Shown here: one piece after another, positions 39,615 to 48,473 of the stretch | Numbering within the stretch: position 1 is the first letter of the stretch | Layout of the letters: the number at the start of each line of letters is the position of its first letter | Source of the DNA: Rhizobiales bacterium 2SD | Lineage (GTDB): Bacteria > Pseudomonadota > Alphaproteobacteria > Rhizobiales > Beijerinckiaceae | Assembly (NCBI GenBank): GCA_005502805.1 | Contig: SCMY01000004.1 | Coordinates: forward strand, 124,001-188,000 | DNA length: 64,000 nt | Reading direction: 5' to 3' | Notes under the pieces: model-generated | The model's input: the letters and a program-made list of their open reading frames with translations, nothing else | What the model was told of the DNA's origin: nothing | Databases searched by the model: none | Program-made: the position numbers and the translations under genes

Positions 39615-40028
39615 ATGCCCCGGCTGAACCGCATCGTCGAAACCGCGCTCTATGTCGACGACCTCGGCCGCGCCGCGGCCTTCTACGAGGAAAAGCTCGG
39701 GCTTTCCTCCATGCTCAGGACCCGGACGCTCTACGCCTACGATATCGGCGGGCAGAACGTCCTGCTGCTGTTCCAGCGCGGTGCCTCGGTCGAGACGCAG
39801 GTCTCGGAGCACGGCAGCATCCCGCCGCATGACGGCCAGGGCCCGCTGCATATCTGCTTTGCCGTCGATGCCGCCGAACTGGCGGCCTGGGAAACGCAGC
39901 TTGGACAGCATGGCGTAGAGATCGAAGGCCGCATGCGCTGGAATCGCGGCGGCGAGAGCATCTATTTCCGCGATCCCGACGGCCACCTGCTCGAGCTCAT
40001 GACGCCCGGCAACTGGCCGAATTACTGA
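39615..40028 (+). CDS. VOC family (glyoxalase-like) protein
   Basis: Metal-dependent vicinal oxygen chelate fold protein of 137 residues with two beta-alpha-beta-beta-beta modules. It reads IVETALYVDDLGRAAAFYEE at the first module, GPLHICFAVDAAELAAWE in the second and ends SIYFRDPDGHLLELMTPG, where the His and Glu are expected metal ligands. A GAGGAGGA motif precedes the ATG. It is inserted on the opposite strand between frr and pyrH. Glyoxalase, dioxygenase and fosfomycin-resistance enzymes all share this fold, so the reaction cannot be named. Confidence 0.87.
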   Translation: MPRLNRIVETALYVDDLGRAAAFYEEKLGLSSMLRTRTLYAYDIGGQNVLLLFQRGASVETQVSEHGSIPPHDGQGPLHICFAVDAAELAAWETQLGQHGVEIEGRMRWNRGGESIYFRDPDGHLLELMTPGNWPNY

Positions 40029-40032
40029 CGTT

Positions 40033-40740
40033 TCAGGGGGTGACGTAGGTCGCCCTGCCCTCGCCGCGCAGCACGGCCGCGAGCATGCCCGGCTCGGCGA
40101 TCGAGAACACCACGATGGTGAGTGCCGCGTCGCGCGCCAACGCGAAGGCGGCGGTGTCCATCACCTTGAGGTCGCGCTTGATCGCGTCCTCATGGGTCAG
40201 GGTGTCGTAGCGGGTCGCGCTCGGATCCTTCTTCGGATCGGCCGAATAGACGCCGTCGACCTGCGTCGCCTTGAGCAGATGGCTGCAATCGAGCTCGGCC
40301 GCGCGCAGCGCAGCACCTGTGTCGGTGGTGAAATAGGGATTGCCGGTGCCGCCGCCGAGGATGACGACCTTGCCGTTGCTGAGATGGTCGAGCGCCCGCT
40401 TGCGGGCATAGCTCTCGCAGAGCGAGGGCATCGGCACCGCCGACATGGCGCGCGCCGGGGCGCCGGCGCTCTCGATCGCATGTTCGAGCGCAAGCGCATT
40501 CATCACCGTTCCGAGCATGCCGATCGAATCGGCGCTGGTGCGGTCGAGGCCCTTGGTGAGCCCTTGTACGCCGCGGAAGAAGTTACCGCCGCCGACGACG
40601 ATGCCGATCTCGACACCCTCGCGCGAGGCATGGGCGATATCGGCCGCGAGCGCCGTCAGCGTGGCGCCGTCGAGGCCGGATCCTTGAGGTCCTGCAAGGG
40701 CTTCGCCGGAGAGCTTCACGAGAACGCGTTTAGGTCTCAT
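40033..40740 (-). CDS. pyrH: UMP kinase
   Basis: Phosphorylates UMP to UDP; hexameric amino-acid-kinase fold, 235 residues. Landmarks are RVLVKLSGEALAGPQGSGLD, IGIVVGGGNFFRGVQGLTKG, GTVMNALALEHAIES and VVILGGGTGNPYFTTDTGAA. The ATG at 40740 (MRPKRVL) is the standard start. It lies just beyond the tsf terminator, so it may need readthrough or its own promoter. The stop is 4 nt from the convergent VOC gene. Confidence 0.97.
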   Translation of the reverse strand: MRPKRVLVKLSGEALAGPQGSGLDGATLTALAADIAHASREGVEIGIVVGGGNFFRGVQGLTKGLDRTSADSIGMLGTVMNALALEHAIESAGAPARAMSAVPMPSLCESYARKRALDHLSNGKVVILGGGTGNPYFTTDTGAALRAAELDCSHLLKATQVDGVYSADPKKDPSATRYDTLTHEDAIKRDLKVMDTAAFALARDAALTIVVFSIAEPGMLAAVLRGEGRATYVTP

Positions 40741-40810
40741 CGGGGCTCTCCACTGCTTGCGCCACATCGTACAGCCTAACCGAATCGGCAGGCCGACCTT
40801 CTCTACTTAC

Positions 40811-40840
40811 AAAAAAGGCCGCGCGAGGCGCGGCCTTTCT
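40811..40840 (-). terminator. Terminator between tsf and pyrH
   Basis: A perfect 8-9 bp GC stem centred on 40817-40836 (GGCCGCGC with its complement) is flanked by A6 at 40811-40816 and TTTCT at 40836-40840. On the minus strand this gives a hairpin followed by a run of six T, 20 nt after the tsf stop. It is a good factor-independent terminator. Confidence 0.9.
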
Positions 40841-40860
40841 GTACCCTATCAACGGGCTTG

Positions 40861-41784
40861 TCAGCCCGTGGTGCCGCCGGCCGCCGCAACCTCGGCAGCG
40901 AAATCGGTCTCTTCCTTCTCGATGCCCTCGCCGAGCGCGAAGCGGGCGAAGCCGGTGAGCTTGACCGGACCGCCGACCTTGCCTTCGGCCTCCTTCAGCA
41001 CCTGGGCGACCGACTTCGAGCCGTCATGGATATAGGCCTGGTCGAGCAGGCAGTATTCCTTGGCGTAGCTCTTCAGGCCGCTCTCGACGATCTTGGCGAG
41101 CACATGCTCGGGCTTGCCGGCGTTCTTCTCGGCCAGGATCGCCTTCTCGCGCTCCAGCACGGCCGGATCGACCGAGGCGAGATCGAGAGCGACCGGATTG
41201 GTCGCGGCGACATGCATGGCGAGCTGGCGACCGATCGCGGCCAGTTCGTCGCCCTTGCCGCTCGACTCCAGGCCGACGATGACACCGATCTTGCCGAGGC
41301 CTTCGGCGATCGCGCCATGGACATAGGAGCCGATCACGCCGGCCGAAACCGAGACCTGCGCGACACGGCGCAGCGTCATGTTCTCGCCGATGGTGGCGAT
41401 GGCGTTGGCGATCGCATCGGCGACGGTGCCGCCGCCCGGGTAGTGATGGGCGGCCAGCGCCTCGACATCGCCGCCGCGCTCGAGCGCGACATCGGCGATG
41501 GTGCGGGCCAGCGCCTGGAATTCCAGGTTGCGGGCGACGAAGTCGGTCTCGGAGTTGACCTCGACCACGACGCCGCTGTTGCCGCGCACGGCGACGGCGA
41601 CGAGGCCCTCGGCGGCGACACGGCCGGCCTTCTTGGCGGCCTTGGACAGGCCCTTGGCGCGCAGCCAGTCGATGGCGGCTTCCATGTTGCCGTCGGTGGC
41701 CGAGAGCGCGGCCTTGCAGTCCATCATGCCCGCGCCGGTCTTGTCGCGGAGTTCCTTCACCATGCCGGCGGTGATCGCAGCCAT
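40861..41784 (-). CDS. tsf: Elongation factor Ts
   Basis: Nucleotide exchange factor for EF-Tu; 307 residues. The N-terminal UBA-like domain has [20 protein letters not shown] and the core domain has the EF-Ts signature [13 protein letters not shown]. The C-terminal module follows the dimerisation region. The start at 41784 ([14 protein letters not shown]) is standard. It follows rpsB by 165 bp and ends just before a strong terminator. Confidence 0.97.
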   Translation of the reverse strand: MAAITAGMVKELRDKTGAGMMDCKAALSATDGNMEAAIDWLRAKGLSKAAKKAGRVAAEGLVAVAVRGNSGVVVEVNSETDFVARNLEFQALARTIADVALERGGDVEALAAHHYPGGGTVADAIANAIATIGENMTLRRVAQVSVSAGVIGSYVHGAIAEGLGKIGVIVGLESSGKGDELAAIGRQLAMHVAATNPVALDLASVDPAVLEREKAILAEKNAGKPEHVLAKIVESGLKSYAKEYCLLDQAYIHDGSKSVAQVLKEAEGKVGGPVKLTGFARFALGEGIEKEETDFAAEVAAAGGTTG

Positions 41785-41856
41785 TTGCGTCGTCCTTGCT
41801 ATCTGGCGGCATCGCCCGGTGGCATGCCGCAACTCTAAAATCCGGTCCCCATTGGC

Positions 41857-41887
41857 AAACGCCGACGGCCCGTTTCCGGCGTCGGCG
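41857..41887 (-). terminator. Hairpin between rpsB and tsf
   Basis: CGCCGACG (41860-41867) pairs with CGTCGGCG (41880-41887), with an internal GAAA-type loop. On the minus strand it is followed by TTTG only. It is likely a partial terminator or attenuator adjusting tsf expression relative to rpsB. Confidence 0.5.
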
Positions 41888-41949
41888 CTGCTTGGGCTTA
41901 ATCAGGTATCGAAGTGCGACGCGCCGATGACGCGCCGCAATCCGGATAA

Positions 41950-42954
<1,005 letters not shown>

Positions 42955-43068
42955 GGTATTCTTGTCCTTCCGGTTGAGCCTCTGGGGAGCGAATGAGCCG
43001 GCCATGAACTGGCCAGTCACCGGAACGCCTCGGTGTCGAGGTGATGCTTCCCATGTGGAATGAGGCGC

Positions 43069-43097
43069 GCCATACACGCGATGGCGCGCAATTGCAA
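43069..43097 (-). promoter_or_regulatory. Probable rpsB promoter
   Basis: On the minus strand TTGCAA (43097-43092) and TATGGC (43074-43069) have a 17-bp spacer. A leader of roughly 110 nt follows, with a CCTCG-ACAC-CGAGG hairpin, before the rpsB start. The -35 element ends only 18 bp from the stop of the frameshifted monooxygenase gene. Confidence 0.6.
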
Positions 43098-43114
43098 GGC
43101 TTGCAGTCGGCTCG

Positions 43115-43425
43115 TCAGAGCGAGCCGACTTCATAGGCGACGTCATAGACGCCCGGCACGGCACGCTCCAGCAAGGGGCGCACGCGCGCCAGATGGCCGG
43201 TGAAGCGCTCGTCTCGGGCAAAGCGCAGCGCCGCCTCCTCGGATTCGAACATCGTCACCAGGACGACGTCGCGATCTTCGCGGGAACGGAACAAGCGCCG
43301 CCGATCAGCCCATCGACCTTGCCACGTACGGCATGGTGCTGGGCGAGCTGCAGCTCCATGAATTCAGCGAAGCACTCGGGCTTCGGCGTAATGACGCTGA
43401 TATTGACGACCGGCTGATCGGGCAT
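43115..43425 (-). pseudogene. Antibiotic biosynthesis monooxygenase-like (ABM) gene, frameshifted
   Basis: The start at 43425 reads MPDQPVVNISVITPKPECFA and continues to DGLIGG, then runs out of frame to a TGA. Shifting frame near 43296-43303 restores [20 protein letters not shown] through [12 protein letters not shown] and a stop at 43115. The total is 311 nt, one base short of 104 codons. Restored, it is a complete 103-residue ABM-domain protein of the heme- and cofactor-free monooxygenase type. The single missing base, probably a C in a GGC-CGC context, could be a true mutation or a sequencing error. A SoxR-type promoter lies directly upstream. Confidence 0.8.
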
Positions 43426-43426
43426 G

Positions 43427-43459
43427 CCCGGCTCCTTCGATGCAGATGCAGGAGCCGGG
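43427..43459 (-). promoter_or_regulatory. Stem-loop masking the ABM ribosome binding site
   Basis: CCCGGCTCC (43427-43435) pairs with GGAGCCGGG (43451-43459), extended by one T-A pair to 10 bp, with a 13-15 nt loop. On the mRNA the 3' arm contains the AGGAG sequence that would serve as ribosome binding site just before the ATG at 43425. Translation control is inferred. Confidence 0.55.
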
Positions 43460-43490
43460 TCGATACGACCTCAACCAAGGTTGAGGTCAA
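43460..43490 (-). promoter_or_regulatory. SoxR/MerR-type promoter and operator
   Basis: On the minus strand TTGACC (43490-43485) and TATCGA (43465-43460) are separated by 19 bp, the overlong spacing of MerR-family promoters. A 22-bp inverted repeat with 10-bp arms (GACCTCAACC and its complement, 43467-43488) fills the spacer and resembles the SoxR box, which is built on CCTCAA and TTGAGG arms. Confidence 0.75.
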
Positions 43491-43532
43491 GGCGCGCCCT
43501 GTCGGATATTGGCAGGAGCCGTTTTGTCGATC

Positions 43533-43925
43533 TCACTTCGGCAGCGAGGCAGCAGCCTTCTGCACGACGTCGCCGATCTGCTTGCAATAGGCTGCGGCCG
43601 TGCCCCCCTGCGCCTTGGCGATGGTCTCGAGATCCTGGGTCACGCCCATCATCGCGATCGTACCCTTCTTGCCGGCGGCCTCGGCAGTGTCGCCGGCGCT
43701 CTTGTCGGCCGGCGGCGGGATCAGGGCGAGCACCTTGCGCTGGATCTCGACGACGTCGGCGCCGACATGGCCCTTCTCGGCACAGTAGCTGAGAATGCCG
43801 AGCTGGTTGCGGCCGGCCTGATAGGCGGTGGCAAGCTGGTCGGCCTGGCTCTGGGCGAGGGACGGGCCGCAGGACAGGACCGCGAAGGCGGCGAGCGCGC
43901 TGAAACGCTTGAAGGAAAGCAGCAT
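43533..43925 (-). CDS. Small secreted protein of unknown function
   Basis: 130-residue precursor with a signal peptide (MLLSFKRFSALAAFAVLSCG, cleavage probably after SLA near residue 24). The mature part is about 105 residues, helical, with two cysteines (SYCAEKGHVG and AAYCKQIGD) that could pair. The ATG at 43925 has GAGAGAG just upstream. Similar small periplasmic proteins beginning with a QADQLATAYQAGRNQLG-like stretch are common in Hyphomicrobiales and are sometimes annotated as ESAT-6-like; I do not consider that function shown. It stands alone between the ABM pseudogene and RidA. Confidence 0.7.
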   Translation of the reverse strand: MLLSFKRFSALAAFAVLSCGPSLAQSQADQLATAYQAGRNQLGILSYCAEKGHVGADVVEIQRKVLALIPPPADKSAGDTAEAAGKKGTIAMMGVTQDLETIAKAQGGTAAAYCKQIGDVVQKAAASLPK

Positions 43926-44040
43926 GATAATCTCTCTCAAGTTGAATGCGTCCGAAGATGCACGCCCCGCTTCCCCGACGCCGGGATAGCCTTTCCCCAA
44001 GGGGCACGGCAACCCGGCGGCGGAGCGGAGCAAATGCGCG

Positions 44041-44060
44041 CTGGCTTTTGTGAAAGCCAG
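44041..44060. repeat. 20-bp inverted repeat
   Basis: CTGGCTTT and AAAGCCAG are perfect inverted complements around a TGTG loop, in the 299-bp gene-free gap between the secreted protein gene and the RidA gene. No T run follows on either strand. Nothing else is recognised in the gap. Confidence 0.5.
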
Positions 44061-44224
44061 ATGTCGTTCCGCCGAGAGCACCGTCAGCTGGGCACAAGGG
44101 CGGTGGTCACGGAACACCATCTGTATTTCGCGCGGCCATCGATTCCCCGCTTCTTTCAAACCAGAATTTTGCGATAAACCTCTGCTGCCAAACAGTTTTC
44201 GAAGAAGTCAGCAGGGAGCGCGCA

Positions 44225-44611
44225 ATGCAGATGATCCCCCACGACCCAAGCCACGGCATCTACCCGGCAACCTCGGACTACGCCCATGCGATGGAGGTCG
44301 TCGCGCCACAGCGGCTGCTCTTCGTCAGCGGCACGATGGGGCTCGACGAAGCCGGGAAGCCCGGTGCAACGCTCGACGAGCAGCTCGCGCTGATCTGGAA
44401 CAATCTGCGTGCGATCCTCGCCTCGGCGAATATGAGCGTCGACAATATCGTGCGCCTGACCAGCTATCTGCGCGATCCCGGTTTCATCGAGGCCAACCAG
44501 AACGCCCGCCTCGCCGCGCTCGGCGGCCGCGCCATCCCGACCACTGCGATCGTGGCACAGACCCTGCGCGCAGACTGGCTCGTCGAGATCGAGGTGATCG
44601 CTGCGGCCTGA
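44225..44611 (+). CDS. RidA family (YjgF/YER057c/UK114) protein
   Basis: 128-residue trimeric protein of the Rid family, which includes enamine/imine deaminases that remove reactive 2-aminoacrylate. Typical features are the central LLFVSGTMGLDEAGKP with glycine-rich strand, NLRAILASANMSVDNIVRLT and the C-terminal DWLVEIEVIAA. The catalytic Arg of true RidA is normally in a CRV..VAxL type motif near residue 105; here the equivalent segment is ALGGRAIPTTAIVA, with an Arg present but in a diverged context, so a non-RidA subgroup is possible. Confidence 0.85.
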   Translation: MQMIPHDPSHGIYPATSDYAHAMEVVAPQRLLFVSGTMGLDEAGKPGATLDEQLALIWNNLRAILASANMSVDNIVRLTSYLRDPGFIEANQNARLAALGGRAIPTTAIVAQTLRADWLVEIEVIAAA

Positions 44612-44696
44612 GCAGGACCGCGCCTCTCGCACGAATGCCCGGCATCGCATTGGCAAAACGTTCACGCCGACCTGCTAGGAGAATCGACGAGACGGC

Positions 44697-45881
44697 TTGA
44701 AGTGGCGGGATGTGTTGCTCGACCTGAGGACAATCTACCTGGCAGGGGCTCTCACCTGCGTGATTCTCGGCTTCGTGCAGCTATCCGCCTACGCTACCGG
44801 CCGCTTCGAACGCTGGCCGCTCTGGTGGGGCCTGAGCAACGTCCTGATCGGCCTCGGCCTGATCGGCGTGGGATTGCGGGGCGTCATCCCCGACATCCTC
44901 TCGATCCCGCTCGCCAACACAGTGAGCTGGACCGGCTATCTGCTCATCCTGTTCGGCGTGAGAAGTTTCGCGCGGCGCCCGCCAAGGCCGCTGCTCTACC
45001 TGCTTGCGGTCGCCGCCGCCGCCATTCCGCTATTCCTGTGGAACGAGCCTGACGGCTTCGCCAAGCGGGTCGTCCTGGTCGCCGTGCTGGTCATGACCTG
45101 CGATGCATTGCTGGTCCGGGAAGGCCTGCTCCTGTGGCGGCGCGAGCGGCTGGTCACCGGCGCGATCCTGGCGGCGCTGTTCGCGCCAACCGTCGTGCTG
45201 TTCGCCATCCGTGGCTATCTGGCGGCCACAGGGCAGCTCGGCACCGAGATGTTCCCGACCGACAACACCAGCCAGTGGCTCACGGCCACCGGCACCGCGT
45301 TCCTGCTCCTGCGCGGCAGCGCACTCTTGCTGCTCGCCGCCGAGCGCAACCGCAACCAGCTGGTCGCGATCGCCCAGCACGATCCGCTCACCGGCGCGAT
45401 GAACCGCAGCGGCCTGGAACGCGCCATGGCCCGGATCGCCGCCGATGCCAGCAAGCGCCCGAGCCGGCTGACCCTGCTGCTGATCGACATCGACCACTTC
45501 AAGAGCCTGAACGACACGCATGGCCATGCCGCCGGCGATCGCATCCTGCAGCTCTTCGCAGAGGCCGCCCGCAGCGAGTTGCGCGCCAGCGACGTCCTGG
45601 CGCGCCATGGCGGCGACGAGTTCGTCGCCCTCCTTCCGCACATGCCGACCAAGGACGCGGTGCGCGTCGCCAACCGGATCCGCGCCGCCTTCGCGCGGGC
45701 ACTCGCCGATTGGGGCGGCGCTCCCCTGCGGCAGCCGACGCTCAGCATCGGCGTCGCCGAGGGGGACGCGGCGGGCGATGAGCTGGAAACCTTGCTCCAG
45801 CACGCGGACGAGGCGCTCTATCGCTCGAAGCGGCTCGGCCGCGACCGGGTCCAGGTCCAGATCCGCGCTCTGGCGCGCTGA
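44697..45881 (+). CDS. Membrane diguanylate cyclase (GGDEF)
   Basis: 394-residue inner-membrane protein making cyclic di-GMP. The first 220 residues form about six to seven membrane helices without a recognised sensor domain. The GGDEF domain follows (about residues 225-390) with DPLTGAMNRSGLERAM, LLIDIDHFKSLNDTHGHAAG and an intact active site HGGDEFVALLP. An inhibitory I-site (RASD) lies five residues before it, so product inhibition is expected. No EAL domain. The start is a TTG at 44697 after AGGAGA; GTG at 44712 is an alternative. Confidence 0.9.
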   Translation: MKWRDVLLDLRTIYLAGALTCVILGFVQLSAYATGRFERWPLWWGLSNVLIGLGLIGVGLRGVIPDILSIPLANTVSWTGYLLILFGVRSFARRPPRPLLYLLAVAAAAIPLFLWNEPDGFAKRVVLVAVLVMTCDALLVREGLLLWRRERLVTGAILAALFAPTVVLFAIRGYLAATGQLGTEMFPTDNTSQWLTATGTAFLLLRGSALLLLAAERNRNQLVAIAQHDPLTGAMNRSGLERAMARIAADASKRPSRLTLLLIDIDHFKSLNDTHGHAAGDRILQLFAEAARSELRASDVLARHGGDEFVALLPHMPTKDAVRVANRIRAAFARALADWGGAPLRQPTLSIGVAEGDAAGDELETLLQHADEALYRSKRLGRDRVQVQIRALAR

Positions 45882-45891
45882 CCTTCTATCT

Positions 45892-46266
45892 CTAGAACGG
45901 GTGGAAGACGCGCAGCCGATGCCCATCCGGATCGGTCGCGACGAAGGTGCGGCCAAAATCGAGATCGGTCGGCGCCTGCAGGATCGCAAGGCCGCGTCGC
46001 TGCCAGTCGGCATGTGCCGCATCGACCGCTTCGCCGCTGCCGACCACCATGGCGATCTCGCCGCCGCCTCCGCCCGCCTGCGCGCCCGGCTCGACGGTAT
46101 GGCGCGACCACAGGCCGAGCCGCGCGCCCGAGGGCAGCGCGAACATGGCGAAGGTCGGCGAGACCTCCAGCGGCTCCGCGCCGATCAGATCGGCATAGAA
46201 ACGGGCGCTGGCCTCAGGGCTGTCGACATAGAGGATGATGAAATTGGCATCGAGCATCGGCGTCAT
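45892..46266 (-). CDS. VOC family (glyoxalase-like) protein
   Basis: 124-residue vicinal oxygen chelate protein: ANFIILYVDSPEASARFYAD in the first module, FAMFALPSGARLGLWSRHTV, and a second module ending GRTFVATDPDGHRLRVFHPF. It resembles the YP_-type phenazine/lactoylglutathione-like proteins that often partner WYL or DeoR-like regulators, as here: the regulator gene lies 60 bp upstream on the same strand. The substrate is unknown. Confidence 0.85.
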   Translation of the reverse strand: MTPMLDANFIILYVDSPEASARFYADLIGAEPLEVSPTFAMFALPSGARLGLWSRHTVEPGAQAGGGGGEIAMVVGSGEAVDAAHADWQRRGLAILQAPTDLDFGRTFVATDPDGHRLRVFHPF

Positions 46267-46326
46267 CTCCGGTTTGTGGATGCGCGCATGATCGCTGCAG
46301 ATGCTGCCAATTTCCGGCAGTGTAAC

Positions 46327-47022
46327 TCAAGACGGCGGCGGAATGCCCTCGCGCTCGCGCCATTGCTTCAGCAGCGCCTGGCGCCGGCGCGGATAGCGGA
46401 TGTCGACCAGCTCGGCCTGCGCTATGCGGTCGGCGCGGAAATGCCGGAAGTCGTTGCGCAATTCGCACCAGGCGACGACGACGCGGACATGATCGAAGAA
46501 GCCGAGCGCGAACGGCCAGATCAGGCGCTGCGACGCCGCCGCCTTGCCGTCCTGATAGGTCAGCGCCAGCTTGCGCTCGGCGCGGATCGCCTTGCGAACC
46601 AGCCCGAGATCGACGCCGGATGCGGCAGCGATCCTGGCGCCGGGGCCGACGAGCAGCGCCGAGGCGTCGGCCTTGTCGCGCAGATCGGCCGGCAGCACTG
46701 CAACGATCTTGGCCATGGCGTTGCGCGCTGCCCCCGCGAGCCTGTCGTCGGCCCGGCCGGCGACCCAGCGCGAGCCGAGCACCAGCGCCTCGATCTCGTC
46801 CTCGTCGAACATCAGCGGCGGCAGCATGAAGCCGGGCTTCAGCACATAGCCGAGACCGGGCTCGCCTTCGATCGGGGCGCCCTGCCCCTGCAATGTGGCG
46901 ATGTCGCGATAGAGCGTGCGGATGCTGACGCCGGTCTCCTCGGCCAGCCTGCGGCCACTCACCGGCCGGCGATGCCGGCGCAGCACCTGGACGAGATCGA
47001 GCAGGCGCTCCGAGCGCGACAT
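46327..47022 (-). CDS. YafY-type HTH and WYL-domain regulator
   Basis: 231-residue transcription factor. The N-terminal winged helix (SRSERLLDLVQVLRRHRRPV, then SIRTLYRDIATLQGQG) is DeoR-like, and the C-terminal WYL-type domain covers about residues 135-225 (RAERKLALTYQDGKAA, IWPFALGFFDHVRVVVAWCE), with the W-Y-L core replaced by IWPFALGF and RVVVAWCEL. The start at 47022 (MSRSERLL) overlaps nothing: it lies 2 nt from the pncA stop. A longer frame to 47397 runs inside pncA and is rejected. It probably regulates the neighbouring VOC gene. Confidence 0.88.
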   Translation of the reverse strand: MSRSERLLDLVQVLRRHRRPVSGRRLAEETGVSIRTLYRDIATLQGQGAPIEGEPGLGYVLKPGFMLPPLMFDEDEIEALVLGSRWVAGRADDRLAGAARNAMAKIVAVLPADLRDKADASALLVGPGARIAAASGVDLGLVRKAIRAERKLALTYQDGKAAASQRLIWPFALGFFDHVRVVVAWCELRNDFRHFRADRIAQAELVDIRYPRRRQALLKQWREREGIPPPS

Positions 47023-47024
47023 GC

Positions 47025-47651
47025 TCAGCCGGCGAGATCGGCGAGCCCTGCCCGCCTGACGCCGAGCGCCGCCATCTCCGCCCAGGCGCGCCCCAGCGAG
47101 CCGTCGAGGTCGATGGCGCGGCAAGCTTCCTCGATGACGACCGTCTCGAAACCGTGGCGGGCCGCATCCTGTGCCGTCCAGTTGACGCAGAAATCGGTGG
47201 CGAGGCCGACCACCACAACACGGGTGATGCCGCGCTCCTTGAGATAGCCGCCAAGCCCGGTCGGCGTGGTGCGGTCGGCCTCGACGAAGCCTGAATAGCT
47301 GTCGACCTCGCGGCGGCAGCCCTTGCGGATCACCGCCTGCGCCATGGCAAGGTCGAGGCCGGGATGAAAGGCCGCGCCATTGCTGCCCTGCACGCAATGC
47401 TCCGGCCAGAGCACCTGCGTTCCGTAGGGCATCTCGACCGTCTCGAAGGGCGATTTGCCGGGATGGCTCGACGCGAACGAGGAATGCCCGGCCGGGTGCC
47501 AGTCCTGCGTCAGCACGACCGTGGCGAAGCGCCGGCCGAGTTCGTTGACGAGCGGGACGATCTCGTCGCCGCCAGCGACCGCCAGATTGCCGCCAGGACA
47601 GAAATCGTTCTGGACGTCGACGACGATCAGCGCGGTCCGGGCGTCGATCAC
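47025..47651 (-). CDS. pncA: Nicotinamidase
   Basis: Cysteine amidohydrolase of 208 residues converting nicotinamide to nicotinate for NAD salvage. The catalytic Asp is in ALIVVDVQNDFCPGGNLAV, the metal site includes TQDWHPAGHSSF, the Lys follows in VIRKG, and the nucleophile Cys is in GLATDFCVNWTAQDA. Length and motifs match PncA. It sits immediately upstream of the WYL regulator gene and 11 bp after the FkbM gene. Confidence 0.95.
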   Translation of the reverse strand: MIDARTALIVVDVQNDFCPGGNLAVAGGDEIVPLVNELGRRFATVVLTQDWHPAGHSSFASSHPGKSPFETVEMPYGTQVLWPEHCVQGSNGAAFHPGLDLAMAQAVIRKGCRREVDSYSGFVEADRTTPTGLGGYLKERGITRVVVVGLATDFCVNWTAQDAARHGFETVVIEEACRAIDLDGSLGRAWAEMAALGVRRAGLADLAG

Positions 47652-47661
47652 CGGCTTCTCC

Positions 47662-48384
47662 CTATAGAGCGGCGGTCCGCGTCATCCGCGTGATGCCCTT
47701 GCGGGCGGCGAACATGCGGCCATAGACGTCGCCCGCGAGATCGGGCCGGTAGCAGCGCTGTTCGAGCAGCGGGTCCCAGATGTGCTCAACCGTGTCGATC
47801 AGCTCGAAATCCGCCTTAAGGCGCGCCTCCAATTGCAGGCGATTCTTGCGATTCTGATATTCGAGCAGCACCAGCGAGGTCTTCGACAGGTCGAGATGGT
47901 CGAGCACATCGCCCTCGCCGCCCTCGATGTCGATCTTGACGATATCGGCCGAGGGCAGGCTCGCCGGGTCGACCACCGCGACCTCATAGCGCTCGACCAT
48001 CGCCCCGGTGACGAAGGTGTCGCCGGCATAGGAGGCGAGACCCGATTCACCGTCGCCGGCAAAGCGGCTGAGGAAGGTTGCAGTCTTCTGGCCCCCCGGG
48101 AACAGCGCCGCATTGACCGTGACGATGTCGCGGCGCCGGTCGGTGTTGCGCTTCAGGAGCTCATAGGTGCCGGGATGCGGCTCGTAGGAGGTCACGGTGC
48201 TGCCTGGCCAGCGCGCGCTCGCCCAGAGCGCGAAGGAGCCGACATTGGCGCCGATGTCGAGGATGTCGAGGCCGACACCATCGAAGCCGCATTCATACTC
48301 GCCTTCGAGCACATCCTTGATCGCCCAATGCATCGCTTCGGGCACGGCAAGGCTCATCGGAATGCGCGCGACATACTGCTTCAT
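47662..48384 (-). CDS. FkbM family methyltransferase
   Basis: 240-residue SAM-dependent O-methyltransferase. The SAM-binding motif is LDILDIGANVGSFALWAS, followed by STVTSYEPHPGTYELLKRN and ADIVKIDIEGGEGDVLDHLD, the usual FkbM pattern. The start at 48384 (MKQYVARIPM) has GGGGGAG upstream; an in-frame ATG at 48420 is less likely. Such enzymes methylate sugars or glycolipids; the substrate is unknown. It is the first gene of a minus-strand group with pncA. Confidence 0.87.
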   Translation of the reverse strand: MKQYVARIPMSLAVPEAMHWAIKDVLEGEYECGFDGVGLDILDIGANVGSFALWASARWPGSTVTSYEPHPGTYELLKRNTDRRRDIVTVNAALFPGGQKTATFLSRFAGDGESGLASYAGDTFVTGAMVERYEVAVVDPASLPSADIVKIDIEGGEGDVLDHLDLSKTSLVLLEYQNRKNRLQLEARLKADFELIDTVEHIWDPLLEQRCYRPDLAGDVYGRMFAARKGITRMTRTAAL

Positions 48385-48473
48385 TCGCTCCCCCCGGAGG
48401 CGTTCGTTGTCCGTGCGCACTCTGATGCCGAGGCCGCCGGCTATGCAAGAGCGGGACGAGCCCTGCCCCGACC

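Noticed and set aside
43112..43425. Two separate small genes in place of the ABM pseudogene
   Set aside because: The two frames join into one complete ABM domain with a total length one base short of a codon multiple, so a single frameshifted gene is the simpler reading.
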